A DNA stretch of 64,000 bases from Eutypella sp. D-1 (lineage: Eukaryota > Ascomycota > Sordariomycetes > Xylariales > Diatrypaceae): NCBI GenBank assembly GCA_023313575.1, contig JAJTTP010000008.1:434001-498000 (forward strand). Direction: 5' to 3'. The first letter of the stretch is position 1; every line of letters starts with the position of its first letter. The notes beneath the pieces are model-generated. The model was not told the origin of the DNA. It saw only the letters and a program-made list of their open reading frames with translations, and ran no database searches. Positions 1-12,183 of this stretch are shown piece by piece. A program made the position numbers and the translations under genes.

Positions 1-3000
1 TGTTGCTGAGCAGTTCGCTGATACGGCCATGTGTCGTCTTGCTTTACGGGCAGATTCAACAGCAGATTGCAAAAGAAAACACATGGGAAAGGCCAGCTCC
101 AGGCTTTCAGGTCGCGCTACTGAGCTTCCTGTTAGTGAAGAAAAAGAGAAAAATAATTCGTTCACAGTGGTAACTTGGGTTTCAATATTTGGTTGCGAAC
201 ACCTGGTTCAAAACAATGTCCATATCTCTTTGTTCTAAGTGATATTCTTCCAATAAGTTTGGATACCTACCTACGTTATCGTTCCAATGTATCTGTAACT
301 ACTTCATAAAGTGAGAGGACGTCCGAGTTTCGCATTAGCTAGACGGTATTCATCCCCTTCTATGTCCTCCCACTGGACGGGGTTCGATAGAAACAGGGAG
401 CGTGGCCACATACGAATGTCAGTCGCCCGGGCCCGCATCATCGGTGAATCTACCCACTGGTGTTAAGTCGACAGCACGGCAGCAGTGTTCGGCATAGCTA
501 CATTCATAGACCTGTGGGCAGAAGCTTTGGGACAGCGTTGGCGCATATAAAGGGAAACCGAGCGACTCTGGATGGATAGGGGAGAGGGGAAGGAGACATA
601 TAGTTACTGTGAACAAAACTGGATCTCGCTGGCTCGAATCGGTAGTGCTTTTCACCCAAGTAGACACCGTCAAGTGTCAGTCTGGACTAAGAAGATATCC
701 GTAGCCAGCCCAGCCCGGTACGGAGCAGAAGGCAGAGGAGAGGCCGAATTTGACATCCTTTTGCGCTATGCTTACCTTCCAGGTTTACATGTCTGTTATC
801 CATGGGTGATAGATATATGTCGCTGTTATAAAGAAGGAATGCTAAGGAAATATGCAAACGGTTGTTTGGAACACAAGCCGCTTGTTTGCACAGGGGATCG
901 GCCCTCTCGCAAAAGTGCATGGAATGTGCATACAGGGCCAACCGCTCCAGACTTGTGATAGGTTAGGAGGGCCGTATTGACTGGTATGATTGGCTTGGTT
1001 GGGGTTTTCCCATGGGGCTCAGGACAACCGCCATGTTTTCAGCAGCCCCCAACATTAATTCCAGGCGCACACGATTGTCGGCCAGGTAACAAGCTTGCTA
1101 CAAAGCCTCCTTGGAGTTCTATGCTGGCTAACGGACGGGCCGCGGAGTACCTGATCGTAGCACACGCGCTGCGACTCTCTCGATCGCTCACGACAGCAAC
1201 AGACGTGAGCGGAGAGGCACAGGCACGATCCAAGTTCTGGACGGAGATCCGATGGCAGGCCGAGTGTTGTAGCACACAAGAGGTATGCCACGTGCTGCGT
1301 GATCGCAATAGGGACGTCCGACAGTGGCCTGAGCTGGATGGAGGACGCAAGAGCGAAGAAGAGACCACCACACGCGGATCCGTGTCGTTACGTAGGGAGG
1401 AGCGGTCAGCTCGACATGTGGCTCCGCCCAACAACCAATCGCAACGGGTAGAATCGTGACGACGGGGACGCCGCCAACAACCCTCAAGAGCCCTCCCAGA
1501 AGGGACATGATTGGGCGGGGTGGCAAGGGGTGCGGAGAGGGATGGACCACAAAGTGGTCTAAATATAGCTCCCTCGCTCGTCACCGACCAGGGATATCCA
1601 GCATCCGCCTTCTCATACCATGCCATGCCATGGAAGCATCGTAGAAGCAAGATCGAAACGGCATCGCCCCTTCGGCCTAGACGAAAGCGGAAAGATTCTA
1701 GAAATTTAGATGCGTTGCGCCAAGGACGTCATGCAGACAACCTAGTGTATAGAATCCATCAGGTCTTCATCCTGGAACACGCTCGCTCCAAACTCGGACG
1801 TATCGGGTAGGTAGGCAATGTGGACTTCGTATGCAGGCACGTTATCCTCTTGTCTCAGGTCTCACTCCCCCCGGCTTGCGATTGGGGGATGGTTAAAGAC
1901 GGTTGAAATACAGCAGCGAGCCAGCTCTTCGCGCCTAAAATCGCAGTGTGATGCGTGCCTACTGAACCGTCTTTCTCCCGTCTGAATGTCTTTTTTTCTG
2001 CATCCTACTAGCCGGCAGATCCCGGCTGTGATAATCACGCTTGCAGTTTTGACGTATTGCCCTGGTTGTCCCCGAAAGATCTGCAACGGGGGATACCGGC
2101 CATTCATCGGCGTGTTACGTATAGCTCGTAGCCTCCAAAGAAAGTGACTGGTCGTCCCCAAAAGCTTTTGTCACTGCGAAGGAACTTAACCGTATGCTAT
2201 GGCGACCTAGCTAAGCTGGAGTTAGAGCTACAAGAACTTGAATATCTAAATAAATGCCTCTGATGCGTAACTGACTACTCCGTATGTGTGCGTATTCACT
2301 GTGGATTGGTTTGGCGGTGGAGGCGGGCTGATCGGCTGATCTGCGAAACTGGTATGGGAAAAAAGGAAGAGACTTGACGCTTCGCATTATATTGCCAAAC
2401 ACACGCGTCACGCATGTGGAGAGTAGATCGAAATAGGAGAGCAAGTGCCCTGGGTGCCTTTCCCATTTTGTCGTCGATACATAATGCACGTAGTAGGCAG
2501 TTCAGCCGCATTATCGAGCGGAGATCACCCAGTAGTAACACAGTGCCTGTTCATTTCACCGTTGAAGCGAAAGACAGTGAAACATGCATTGGCAGCTGCC
2601 AAGTTGAGAGAGGATGGAGATTGCCGATTTTCACAAGGGCGGAAGGGAGAAGGGCTGGGCGGGAAAACGTGGAGGCAGGGATTCGCGGTTCAGACGGCGT
2701 TAGCTTGTCTAATCCCTACCTATGATTTCAGTCGCCGTGGGAAAAGCCGATATTGGTCGATTGATGAAGGCAGCGATAGTAAGTTAGCAAGTCACGATAT
2801 ACTTACGGTAACTTACCTTCCGAACAAGGAGTCCTAATATGTAGAGGCGAGTGGCCACAATAAAGATTCACACCTTACTTGGAGATATGTAGGCGCGCAG
2901 AGTTAGTGGAAGACAAAAAGAGTCGTAGGGTCGGGGCACGGACAGGTCGCCAAGGGGTACCACGAGGGAAAATCCCAGTAGAGTAGTGAGAGAGGCCATG

Positions 3001-5658
3001 TGGCCAGCCGTGCTGCCATGCAGTTAGTAACGTAACAACTTAAGTACATAGTAGGTGTGTACTACACAAACAAGTATGTTCCATGGTTGCAACTTGTACC
3101 ACAACCTGGCAGCGGCTAGGGATTTCCAACTTATCGTAACTCCGATATTCTCTGATGCTGCGCGGACTTTAAAGGGATGTACGAAGTAGTGAAAACGAAA
3201 ATTAGAGAGTACCCCCCTGGTGGAAGTAGAGCGGCCGAAATATATAGCTATTCGATATAGCTGTAACTCTAGCCTGCGGATCACAGCTGATCGACAGAAT
3301 CCTTGAACCTCTTTTCATGACGAACATTTACGTGGAAGAATGTTTCGAGAATTCACCCACCAGACCACCATGTTCTCATACATGGAGAGTGGTGGAGTAT
3401 GCAAGTCACAGGTGTCAGGCTTATCGTTGGTTTCTGGATTCCAAGGTTGGTTATCTTGGTTATCACTTCATTGACCCTGTTAAGACACATACAGTACACA
3501 CACATCCATAGATCCGATATCAGGGATCATTATCATGGCACGACTCCGTAATGGTGATCTCATAGTATGCATCTTAAGTGCATACCTACGAATGAATAAT
3601 ATTATATATGCACATATCTAAGAAGATTTCAGCAGTCTCAGATTTCTACTCGACCTGGCTAACTTAGGCTAGACTACGGAAAGTGCCCTACTTTTCAGCT
3701 GAGGATTACACCTTCCAAGTTGTAACGCACTTCATTCAATGTAACTATTTCTTTTTCCATATAGGACAGACAGCCCCGGAGCCTTACTTGCAATCACCTG
3801 GGCAGCTCAACTTGGCTTAGTCTGGTCAGCTGACTGTCCTGTCTACATGGATACCGTAGTATGTACTAAATGATACATTTCATACTCGTGTGTTCAAGTG
3901 TATTTCAAGTGTATATGCCCACCTACGAAGGAATGACAATACCAACTGCCCGGCACTTAGTAAGTAACCATAACCCCGTGTTTCAATATTTCCATGGATG
4001 AGTTCCGCTCCAAAAATGCATCTTAGAGACGCAATGTGTACATATGCAGGTATGCTTGTGTATGTCAAATATGTATGGAACTCAGGATGCTGGACGCTGC
4101 AAGTGCTATCATGTGGTGGGTGTTGTGTGCTTTGCTTGGTTGATGATGGAACTGACTTTGAGATACCAAGTAAATGTTCCTGTCATCTCAGATTGCACCA
4201 AGGCGAACTACCGTACGTACTTAAGTAGGTTGGAATAGTCTCCGCGCTAGAAACCAGCCACGAGGGTTTGGGACTGTACCGTACCATACTAGGTACATGT
4301 GTATGTGCCTAGGTATGTATGTAGACAAATTAATAGTTAGTAGGTATTGCAATCTGGAAGTTATAACAGTGTAGTTGGCGCACGTCCCGCTCCTTTACTT
4401 TTTTTATTTTTACGAATCACTCACCAGTGCAGACCTCGGGACCGTGCAATCCTTCTGATACGATGTGGGTATATCTTATCGGACGAGTATGATGTCTTAG
4501 GCGTACGAAATAGATGGGATGTAACTACGGATACAGTCAGGTCAGGTATTTGGCATGTCCAGGTGACTTGACTCTTTTATCCATGGATGATTTTGTTACC
4601 TAACCACATAAATACAAAATTACCATACATAGTAAGGAAGTACAGATAAGAGTTACATAGACGGCGGGGACAGGCTCGCACTCTCAGACTCTCTAACAGC
4701 CCCTTAAAGCTGCCACTAACCAATCCGCCAACCAACCATAAAATAGTTCGAGTTACCTCTAGTTGGACTAGCCCACTAGAACCGGAGGCTAACTCGAGGT
4801 TCCCTACCAGGTAGGAATGTATGTATGTAGATACTTCGTACATGTCCTTCTCGGTGGAAGGGTTCTTTACGTAGTAGCTTGAGTAGTAGTAAGGGGAAGG
4901 GAATGAACAAGAATGATCATGCTGTAAATTCATCTACATAGTATTCTACCTAGACTGGTATAGATGAGCGCTAAGTTTAGTTGGCTATCTATACCTAACT
5001 AGACTGGCTTGACTGATGTACACTAGAACACTTCCACTGTTCTTCTCTGTCAGTTCGTGCCCTCTAGTTAACGATTGCCCGCTATTGCACGGGATGTCTA
5101 CCCTTTATAAGAATTCTCTGTATATGATACATGAATATACATATATATGTGAATAGCACAACTACCTACCTATAAGGTTAATTACATACTAGGTAGTCGC
5201 AATACCTCCTCATCTGAGTAAATTTGGCCGTTAGTTAAGTACTCACTATAATATCCGTCCATACTAGTTAAGTACATATCTAGGTAGGTAGGTAACTATT
5301 CATATATTCATCTATTCGCTATATTTGAGTCCACCCACCGGTTTGTGTAAGGTACTTCCTTAACCTACATACCTACATACCTGGACAGGTAGTAAACTCC
5401 AAACCCCCAATCGCCATTCGCCCTGGCCCGGACCTTGGACTGACCAAGAACAAGAACAAGAATAAGAACAATAATCAAGATAATCACTAACCCCCGAATA
5501 CCTTTTTTTTACCACCACGGGCATTATAGACACCATAGCCTACCATATCAACGACCATATCAACCACCAATACGAGAACCACCACCACTCCATATCATCA
5601 ATAAGATATCACTGAGATATCGGTATTGGTATTGGATTGGTAGGGTTCGCTCGAGACA
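1..5658. other. Intergenic region with no recognised gene
   Basis: I recognise no gene here. Only short or overlapping frames are open, and none resembles a known family or shows a chain of splice signals joining frames. Positions 977-1660 are GC-rich and open on both strands (up to 203 codons on the minus strand), but the translations look unlike protein. The stretch 3500-5400 is AT-rich and dense in TAGG/CCTA-type tetranucleotides, for example 264-274, 1806-1816, 5161-5174, 5280-5296 and 5363-5384. The last 250 bases, A-rich with AACAAGA-like units near 5440-5490, probably hold the promoter and leader of the kinase gene at 5659. Confidence 0.6.
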
Positions 5659-7916
5659 ATGGGCAATAGCCAAGGCAAACCCGTTGAACTCAACGGTGAA
5701 GGTGAGTTTCCTCCATCTATTCTTCGCTCCCGTTGCAACAGGGCAATTAGATCAGAGGAAAGAGATCAAACAACACTTGTAGTGGCTTCCGGTCCGGAAT
5801 AATACCATGATCAATACCATGATCAACACCATGCTTGTTGTTGTGGTTATTGTAGTTGTTATCGTTGTTGTTGTTGTTGTCTCACCCACTCCCGATCAAT
5901 GTCCCGGGATTATCTACCTATTATCTATCAGAAGCCAGAAGTAACTACGTAGTAACCACGCTGACCTGGATGTCCCTACGTCCTTTTTTTTTTGGCCCAG
6001 TCAACCTCAATCATTTTCGATTGCTACGAGTCGTTGGCCGGGGAGCCTTTGGAAAAGTTCGTATAGTCGAGAGGAAGGATACTGGTCTATCCTTCGCCCT
6101 CAAATACATCCGGAAAGATGAAGGTGTGCCCACGATACGACCCCTCCTCCACTACTCTTCTCTTCGTTCTCTTCCGCCCTCTTCGATACCAAAACGGACG
6201 AGCTAGTCTGGCCGGCCTGGTCTCAAGGAATGCGAGAGACAAGATAAGGGGTTGCCGATCGCTGGTTGCTAATATGTTGTCATATTCCTTCTTGTATAGT
6301 CGTACGTTCCGAGAGCGTTCGAAACATCATTCGCGAAAGACGTATGCTCGAACACGTAAACCATCCCTTCATCTGCAACTTGCGGTACAGCTTCCAGGAT
6401 ATCGAGTACATGTACCTTGTCGTCGATCTCATGAGCGGCGGCGATCTACGATTCCACATCTCTAGGAAAACCTTTACTGAGGACGCCGTGCGCTTCTGGA
6501 TAGCCGAGCTGGGCTGTGCTTTAAGATACATACACGGCCAGAATATCATACACCGGGATGTAAAACCGGACAACGTACTGTTGGATGCCGATGGTCATGT
6601 CCACTTGACTGACTTTGTGAGTCGCCAAACGCCCGCCTGCCCCTCCCTGACCCCATGACCCCATGATATCTGGACCCCAGTATCACAAGCCATTTAATCT
6701 AATATCACACAGAATGTTGCATCCGACATTGTACCCGGCAAGGCCCTCACGAGCAAGTCAGGAACACTGGCATATCTTGCCCCGGAAGTTTATGGGGGCA
6801 AGGGCTACGACGTGAGGGCCGACTGGTGGTCACTAGGTGTGCTGTTCTACGAATGCATATATAATAAGGTAAGAAACAACATCGCCTATCCCAAAGCCCA
6901 TTCCACTTTTTTTGCTAAGCACACCCATCTTCCAGCGGCCATTCGAGGGAAACTCCGAAACGACCTTGACAAATGTCATCCTTAATGCGAACCCGAAGTT
7001 CCCAATTACCTCGCCACCTGTCACGCTCCCATGTCTATATGCAATCGGTCGTGCCCTGGATCCTAATCCGGACAAACGGTTAGGTTGCACATGGGAAAGC
7101 TTTATCAACGAACCATTCTTCCAAGTGCTTAATTTCGAGGCATTGGAGAAGAAACAGATCGAACCCGTGTTTATCCCCTCGGCTGATAAGACCAATTTTG
7201 ATGCGACATACGATCTTGAGGAGCTGTTGCTTGAAGAGGCGCCTTTGGAAGCGAGGGCGCGGAGGCAGAAACCCAGAGAGAAGTTAAAGGACGATGCCAC
7301 TCAGAAGGAAATTCGGGAAGAGGAGCTATATCGCACTATCGAGCGAGACTTCAGACCCTTCGATTACACGCTAGCTGCGTATGAGAAGTAAGTGTAGTAA
7401 CCTGATTCCGAACGGTTACATTCGCTGACAAAAACTAGGATCACCGCATCGCAAGGGGAAGAGCCAACTCGAAATATTGAAGACCACGCGCCTCAAGCTC
7501 TAACAACCGACGATGCTGCGGTAGCTCCCACCACCAATGGCAACACAGGGCCGTCGTATAAGCCACCGCCCGTCCCAGGCAGTGCCCCTCAACCAGAAGC
7601 GCCGCGCCCGCCGCCGCTGCGGCCCTATGCCGAGTCGTATACGAATAAAGGGCCTCGCCCGTCCGGCGTGAAGAATTCGCCTGGTGGTGGACTATCTGTC
7701 ACGATCGATGCTACAGGCAGTTGGTCTCAGCTGGCCCGGCAAGATGCTACCCTTCCAGCGGACGCCAGCGTGGTGAACGACGACAAGTCCAGCGGCTCCG
7801 GGAGCAGCGGCGGTGTTTTCGGTCTGTTCGGCCGTAAGAAGGGACGAGGCCACAGTCCCAAGCCTAAGGAGAGAGGTGTATTAGGGAAAGAAGGTGCACG
7901 ACAAATCATCGGTTGA
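5659..7916 (+). CDS. Serine/threonine protein kinase of the YANK/STK32 family
   Basis: Six exons (5659-5701, 6001-6123, 6300-6616, 6713-6868, 6936-7387, 7439-7916) join in frame to 522 residues. The protein starts MGNSQGKP, so Gly2 could be myristoylated (inference). The kinase domain shows the glycine loop GRGAFGKV (27-34), Lys50 in ALKYI, the HRDVKPDN catalytic loop (140-147) and a [12 protein letters not shown] activation segment. The metal-binding DFG is replaced by DFN (160-162), which is characteristic of the YANK (STK32) branch of AGC kinases rather than damage. After the kinase domain comes a charged helix region, then a Pro/Ser-rich tail ending in a basic [11 protein letters not shown] stretch, which suggests membrane or phosphate binding. 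The first intron is long (299 nt) and repeat-rich; the others are 51-176 nt. The start is the only ATG giving the family N-terminus. Substrates in fungi are not known. It faces the AP-1 gene tail to tail over 4.3 kb. Confidence 0.95.
5801..5881 (+). repeat. Short tandem repeats inside kinase intron 1
   Basis: Imperfect copies of a 12-mer, ATCAATACCATG, at about 5801-5832 are followed by a GTT-rich tract (about 5835-5881). Both lie inside the first intron of the kinase gene, which explains its unusual length compared with the other introns. Confidence 0.7.
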
Positions 7917-9303
7917 TCGCCATTCGATCGACCAACTCCAGCGGTAACTTCACTACATAAAATGCGCGCAGGCCCGGCAACAAGGACGATCTTGGCTCCG
8001 ACTTGATGCCCAGACAAGACTGAAGGGTTCACGCTCACGCATCTTTCAGCGCTTGAGATGACGAGGACTCGCGGTAAAAAACGAAAGCAATATAGAAACG
8101 AAACAAACGCCCCTCCACAATACTCCTAGCCCGTGTTTGACCGAAGATAAGGTCGATGATTAGGGGCCGTTATGCCCTTAGTTCGGGCAATCGATAAGGA
8201 TTTCTCTTAATATCTCGCCGCATATAGCGACTGACGAGAGCTAATAATCGCGTTCTTGATACCCCTCCCCCAAATGCTACCACCCGTGGCTCTAGCGCCT
8301 CGGACCATTTCAATCGCCCACAACAACCACCCATTCTCCATCCGGACTTTTTTTAGAGGGAATTGGTGACGATACTGATGATGAGACTACCTTGATACTA
8401 GGTAGTCGCTAGGAGTCTCGGCAGACAGGCAGTAGGGGACCCGCGGACATACCACGCGGTCTCGGTTCTAGCCGAGCTCCAACGAGATATATGAATGCCT
8501 CGGGCTTCCGCGTAAGCCGAAGCGGAGGGCATAGCCACATCCTAGGATCAGGGGGGCGTGCGCTTTGGTTACGAGACACAGACTATGCTACGACGCGGGT
8601 TATTAGTCCCTTCCCCCCTTTTTTTCTCTTCTATTTTTCTGCACGGCGTCGAGTTCTGGGTACCGGTGGGAATGGAATGATGCGAAGATATACGCACCTT
8701 TTTTGTGTCTCGGGGAGCGGCGTTTTACGAGCTTGGGGTGTCGGGGGGTGGGGTGGTTTAGTCTTACAACGTCCATTTACCTCGGATGACGATGCCAATG
8801 TAGAATGAACGGCGCGTGTCGCGTAACCTCCGTCCGATGCCCGACCGGAGCCAGCGCGGTCTATCCCTGTGCGGGCTGGGCCGCGACTCCTAAAGTTGTT
8901 GATTTTTTTTTGAACATATATATGACTGCATGCTTTTATCTATCCACCGAACTGGGGGGAGGATATATGAATGGGTGGATGGACGGATGGATGGATGCCC
9001 GCCGATATTAGAACACCCGGCAATGTCGTTACGTTGGGCGAGTGATCTGCGGACTGAGAGGTTGAGGCTAGCGGGATCGGGACGTGGGATATATACACAC
9101 ATACAAACATATATATATATATACCAAGTAACCATCTCCCATGTACGAGAACTTCAAATTTAGGAAACAAGAAGACTTATGCAACAAAGAGCCTTCTTCC
9201 CTTCCTACCTATCCAGTGGTGTGTATGTTGGTGCTCCGTCACCCATGGAAGATAGACGGACCTGGGCGTACACGGAGACGGGACAGATAGAAGGGAAGGA
9301 GAG

Positions 9304-9321
9304 AGGAAGGAAGGAAGGAAA
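9304..9321. repeat. GGAA microsatellite
   Basis: A purine-only run of GGAA units within a longer polypurine stretch (about 9285-9330) in the kinase/AP-1 intergenic region. Confidence 0.8.
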
Positions 9322-10895
9322 GACAGCGGGAAGATGACGAGGTCATATGACTGTGTTTGCCGCCGGGGGCGGGGTATGTGCGGGTGTTCGGGTCGGAAAA
9401 ACGGAAGACAGGCGGAAAAAAGGGGCTGAGGGGTGGGCGGGTGGACGGCCTTGACCCGCCGCACCCCCTTTCCTACCTATCTTTTCACTGTAGGTTGCTC
9501 CGAGGGAGACGAAGCTTGCAATGGAAGAGCTAAGAGTGACGATATTCCGTTTCCTCGAAACTGGCCAGAAACCTTCAGGAGGGGGGAAGGTACTGTGATC
9601 ACTGATTTATGTGGATATATGCCAGGAGAGCACGATGATTCGGTCCGTTCTGTTTAGCTGTTGGTTAGTTGGTTCCTCGTATATGGATGGGAATGTCTTC
9701 AAAACTTGGCACGGGCAGTTCGAGAGCGACACAGTTGGTGCAGGAGCAGCGTATATCTTTATATGTAATACAGGCAGGCCTCCGTGGATCTTCCTTTGCC
9801 CGAGCCTAGCCTAGCGGTATTGTGTCTATGACATGACCCCCTCCCCCCCCTTCGGAATTAAAATGCCTCGAGCCTCTCAATCTAATGAGAAACGAACGGC
9901 TCTTCAAACAATCGTATGTTGACTGATCTCCCGTAACGATGAAATGGCCCTCCATGACTGGGAACCGACGAGATCTGGCTGGACTGTTAAGCTAGTGTTG
10001 AGGGTAAGAGGCTGGAAAGTCGGCCTGACGTGTGAACATTGTGACTACGAATGTATAGATTGTATACTATTTCACGCCAAAGGGGAGGTTGTATAAGTCT
10101 TCGTGCGAGGGGACACGGGCACGTTAGATCCTCCGCTTGTTGATCAGGCCAGCCCAGTCAACTCTTGTATCTCACTTCATCTATCTATCTCTGCATAGCC
10201 TCTGTCGTCTCTCTTGTGGGGGCCCTAGTACTATACGTACGTGAGTCAGAAACCCGGGCATCTCTATCTATACTCAGGAACATGACGTATTCACGAGAGT
10301 TATGTTATACTATAACATAGAAGACCCAGATAGCCAAGGAAAGGAGAGAGGAAAGCGAGAGATCAGGAGGTTCTTATAACCACCTCCCCCATACCTATGC
10401 GCCAGCTAGCCGTCATGATCGCTAGACAAGCACGTCTACACTTCCCCCATCCCATCTCGAGGGACCGGCGACTAAGCCATCATACCCGCGCTTCCTCCCT
10501 CCCTTCCTTGCCGCATTACCCTCTGTACATATAAAGACATGTGTAGCCTAGGTACGGCACACGATGCTCAGCCGGGGAGGCCCGACCGACCGATCCCCGG
10601 CTGGCCCTGTGGCCCGGGACGGTACGGGACTCGCTCACTCTCTGTGTACGCGGAGATACTTAGGAGGTCGAGATATATACCATTACCAGCAAAGCAAATC
10701 TCATCTACAAGTCTCCAATATACCAAACAACGGATGGACGATAGGTAGACTCCACGGTGAAAGCGAAGCGAAGCGAGTGGCGCTTCCCTTCCAGCTCTGA
10801 CGAACTTTGCTGGCGAGGAGCCCGGGATTTACCTATCTCGTCTACTTTATCTCACTGTCGCAGCAAGATATCGCAGAGAAACGGGGGAGAAGGGA

Positions 10896-10907
10896 GGGGG
10901 GGGGGGG
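10896..10907. repeat. Poly-G run (12 G)
   Basis: An uninterrupted run of 12 G within a G-rich stretch that starts near 10883. It is one of four intergenic runs of 12-13 G in the window and could form a G-quadruplex (inference). Confidence 0.8.
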
Positions 10908-12183
10908 CGGTTGTCGACGGATAATAGACCATGACTAACTACGTGGCTGCAGAGAACTCAAAAGTGTGATTGGCTACTTTCAGTGTTTAGTACCAAGCCC
11001 TCCCCTTCCACGTGCTCATTCTTAGTCAGGGGCTAAGTATCATAGCCGTAAACTCGTATGAATGCGTATATTAGAGAGAGTTTCTCTTCGTCTATGGATG
11101 GCTGTGCCTATGACTAACCCGGCTACGTACGCCACTGACTCTATGATCTATACAGCGCGCTTGTGTCAGGCAACCTATCTAAGTAGGTACAGATTTAGGA
11201 AGACACGTGTGTGTGTGTATTGATTTAGGCGAAGGAGGTTAAAAAGGTGAGCGAGGAGTGGCGCGGTCTTATCTGCTAAACCGGAGGGAAACAAGACGAC
11301 ATAGATCTATTGTATGTAATACGTAGTAGGTAGTTAGTATAAGCAGCATCTGGCTCTATTCACGGGAACCCGAGAAAACCGCACAGCACAGGTGAAGCCG
11401 GAATCGAGAACCGGCTCTGCATAATCATAAAACACTTATTCGACGTCGACGAGGCCGTGTTACTAATGTACCATACCACCTAAAAAATGTCCACGAGTCT
11501 TTTTAAGTACAAAGATGCAAATGACGTGTTGTATATGAAGAGGGGGGTTTGAAAGAGCGAGCCCGCTCGGGGGGGTTAAAAAAAAAGATAAGACATTGAA
11601 AATAGAAAAGAGGAACCGAAGAGAGAACAAAAAGCCAAGAATCAACTTTCTCATTTGTTACAATGAATCATTCCTATTCAAAAATGAGGGAAAATTTGAA
11701 GAATCCCGAATCTCCCAAAATGCCGGCCCTCTCGAGGGAGGGCAACAGTCACACACCAAGAAAGAAAGGAAAAAAAAATAAGACAGCCTGTCCCACCATA
11801 CTACACCGACCAAATCGACGCCTGGGGTGTGTTCTTTCTCGCCCGGGGTTCGTAGTCCGCGCCTGTAAATGCTCATTTCATAGATCCCCCAGTCCGTTAT
11901 TTCCATCCGGATCCACCCGTGTGTCATTGCACATATCCCTTTTCTTTTTTCTCATGTCCATCGTATGGTGAAGCTCGCCGGTGATAAAACCCTTAAAACT
12001 AGAAATTGCACGGCTGTACAACTCTCCCCTGTCGTGATAGGGATAGCGATAGTGACGAGGCCTAGGGCCCCCCAATCCCCCCTCCTTAGTCACGAATCCT
12101 TCTTGAAACATCTCAGCTTACAGTCGCATAAAGATATATTCCAGACCATCACATCGCAAAGCTTCTCGAGATGTGACACAAGA

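Larger units (their letters stand above)
7917..12183. other. Convergent intergenic region, no gene recognised
   Basis: 4.3 kb lie between the 3' ends of the kinase and AP-1 genes, which is long for a convergent pair. I see no protein-like frame. It holds simple repeats: a GGAT-rich stretch near 8975-8995, an AT run at 9109-9123, GGAA units at 9304-9321, a 12-G run at 10896-10907 and a GT run near 11207-11219. Both 3' UTRs must lie here. An unannotated non-coding RNA cannot be excluded from sequence alone. Confidence 0.6.

Noticed and set aside
160..162. Kinase DFN instead of DFG as evidence of a dead kinase (numbers are residue positions in the protein encoded at 5659-7916)
   Set aside because: DFN is normal for the YANK/STK32 family and all other catalytic residues are present.
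1039..1650. 203-codon minus-strand frame as a gene
   Set aside because: No ATG context, domain or splice support; several frames on both strands are open at once, which points to composition rather than coding.
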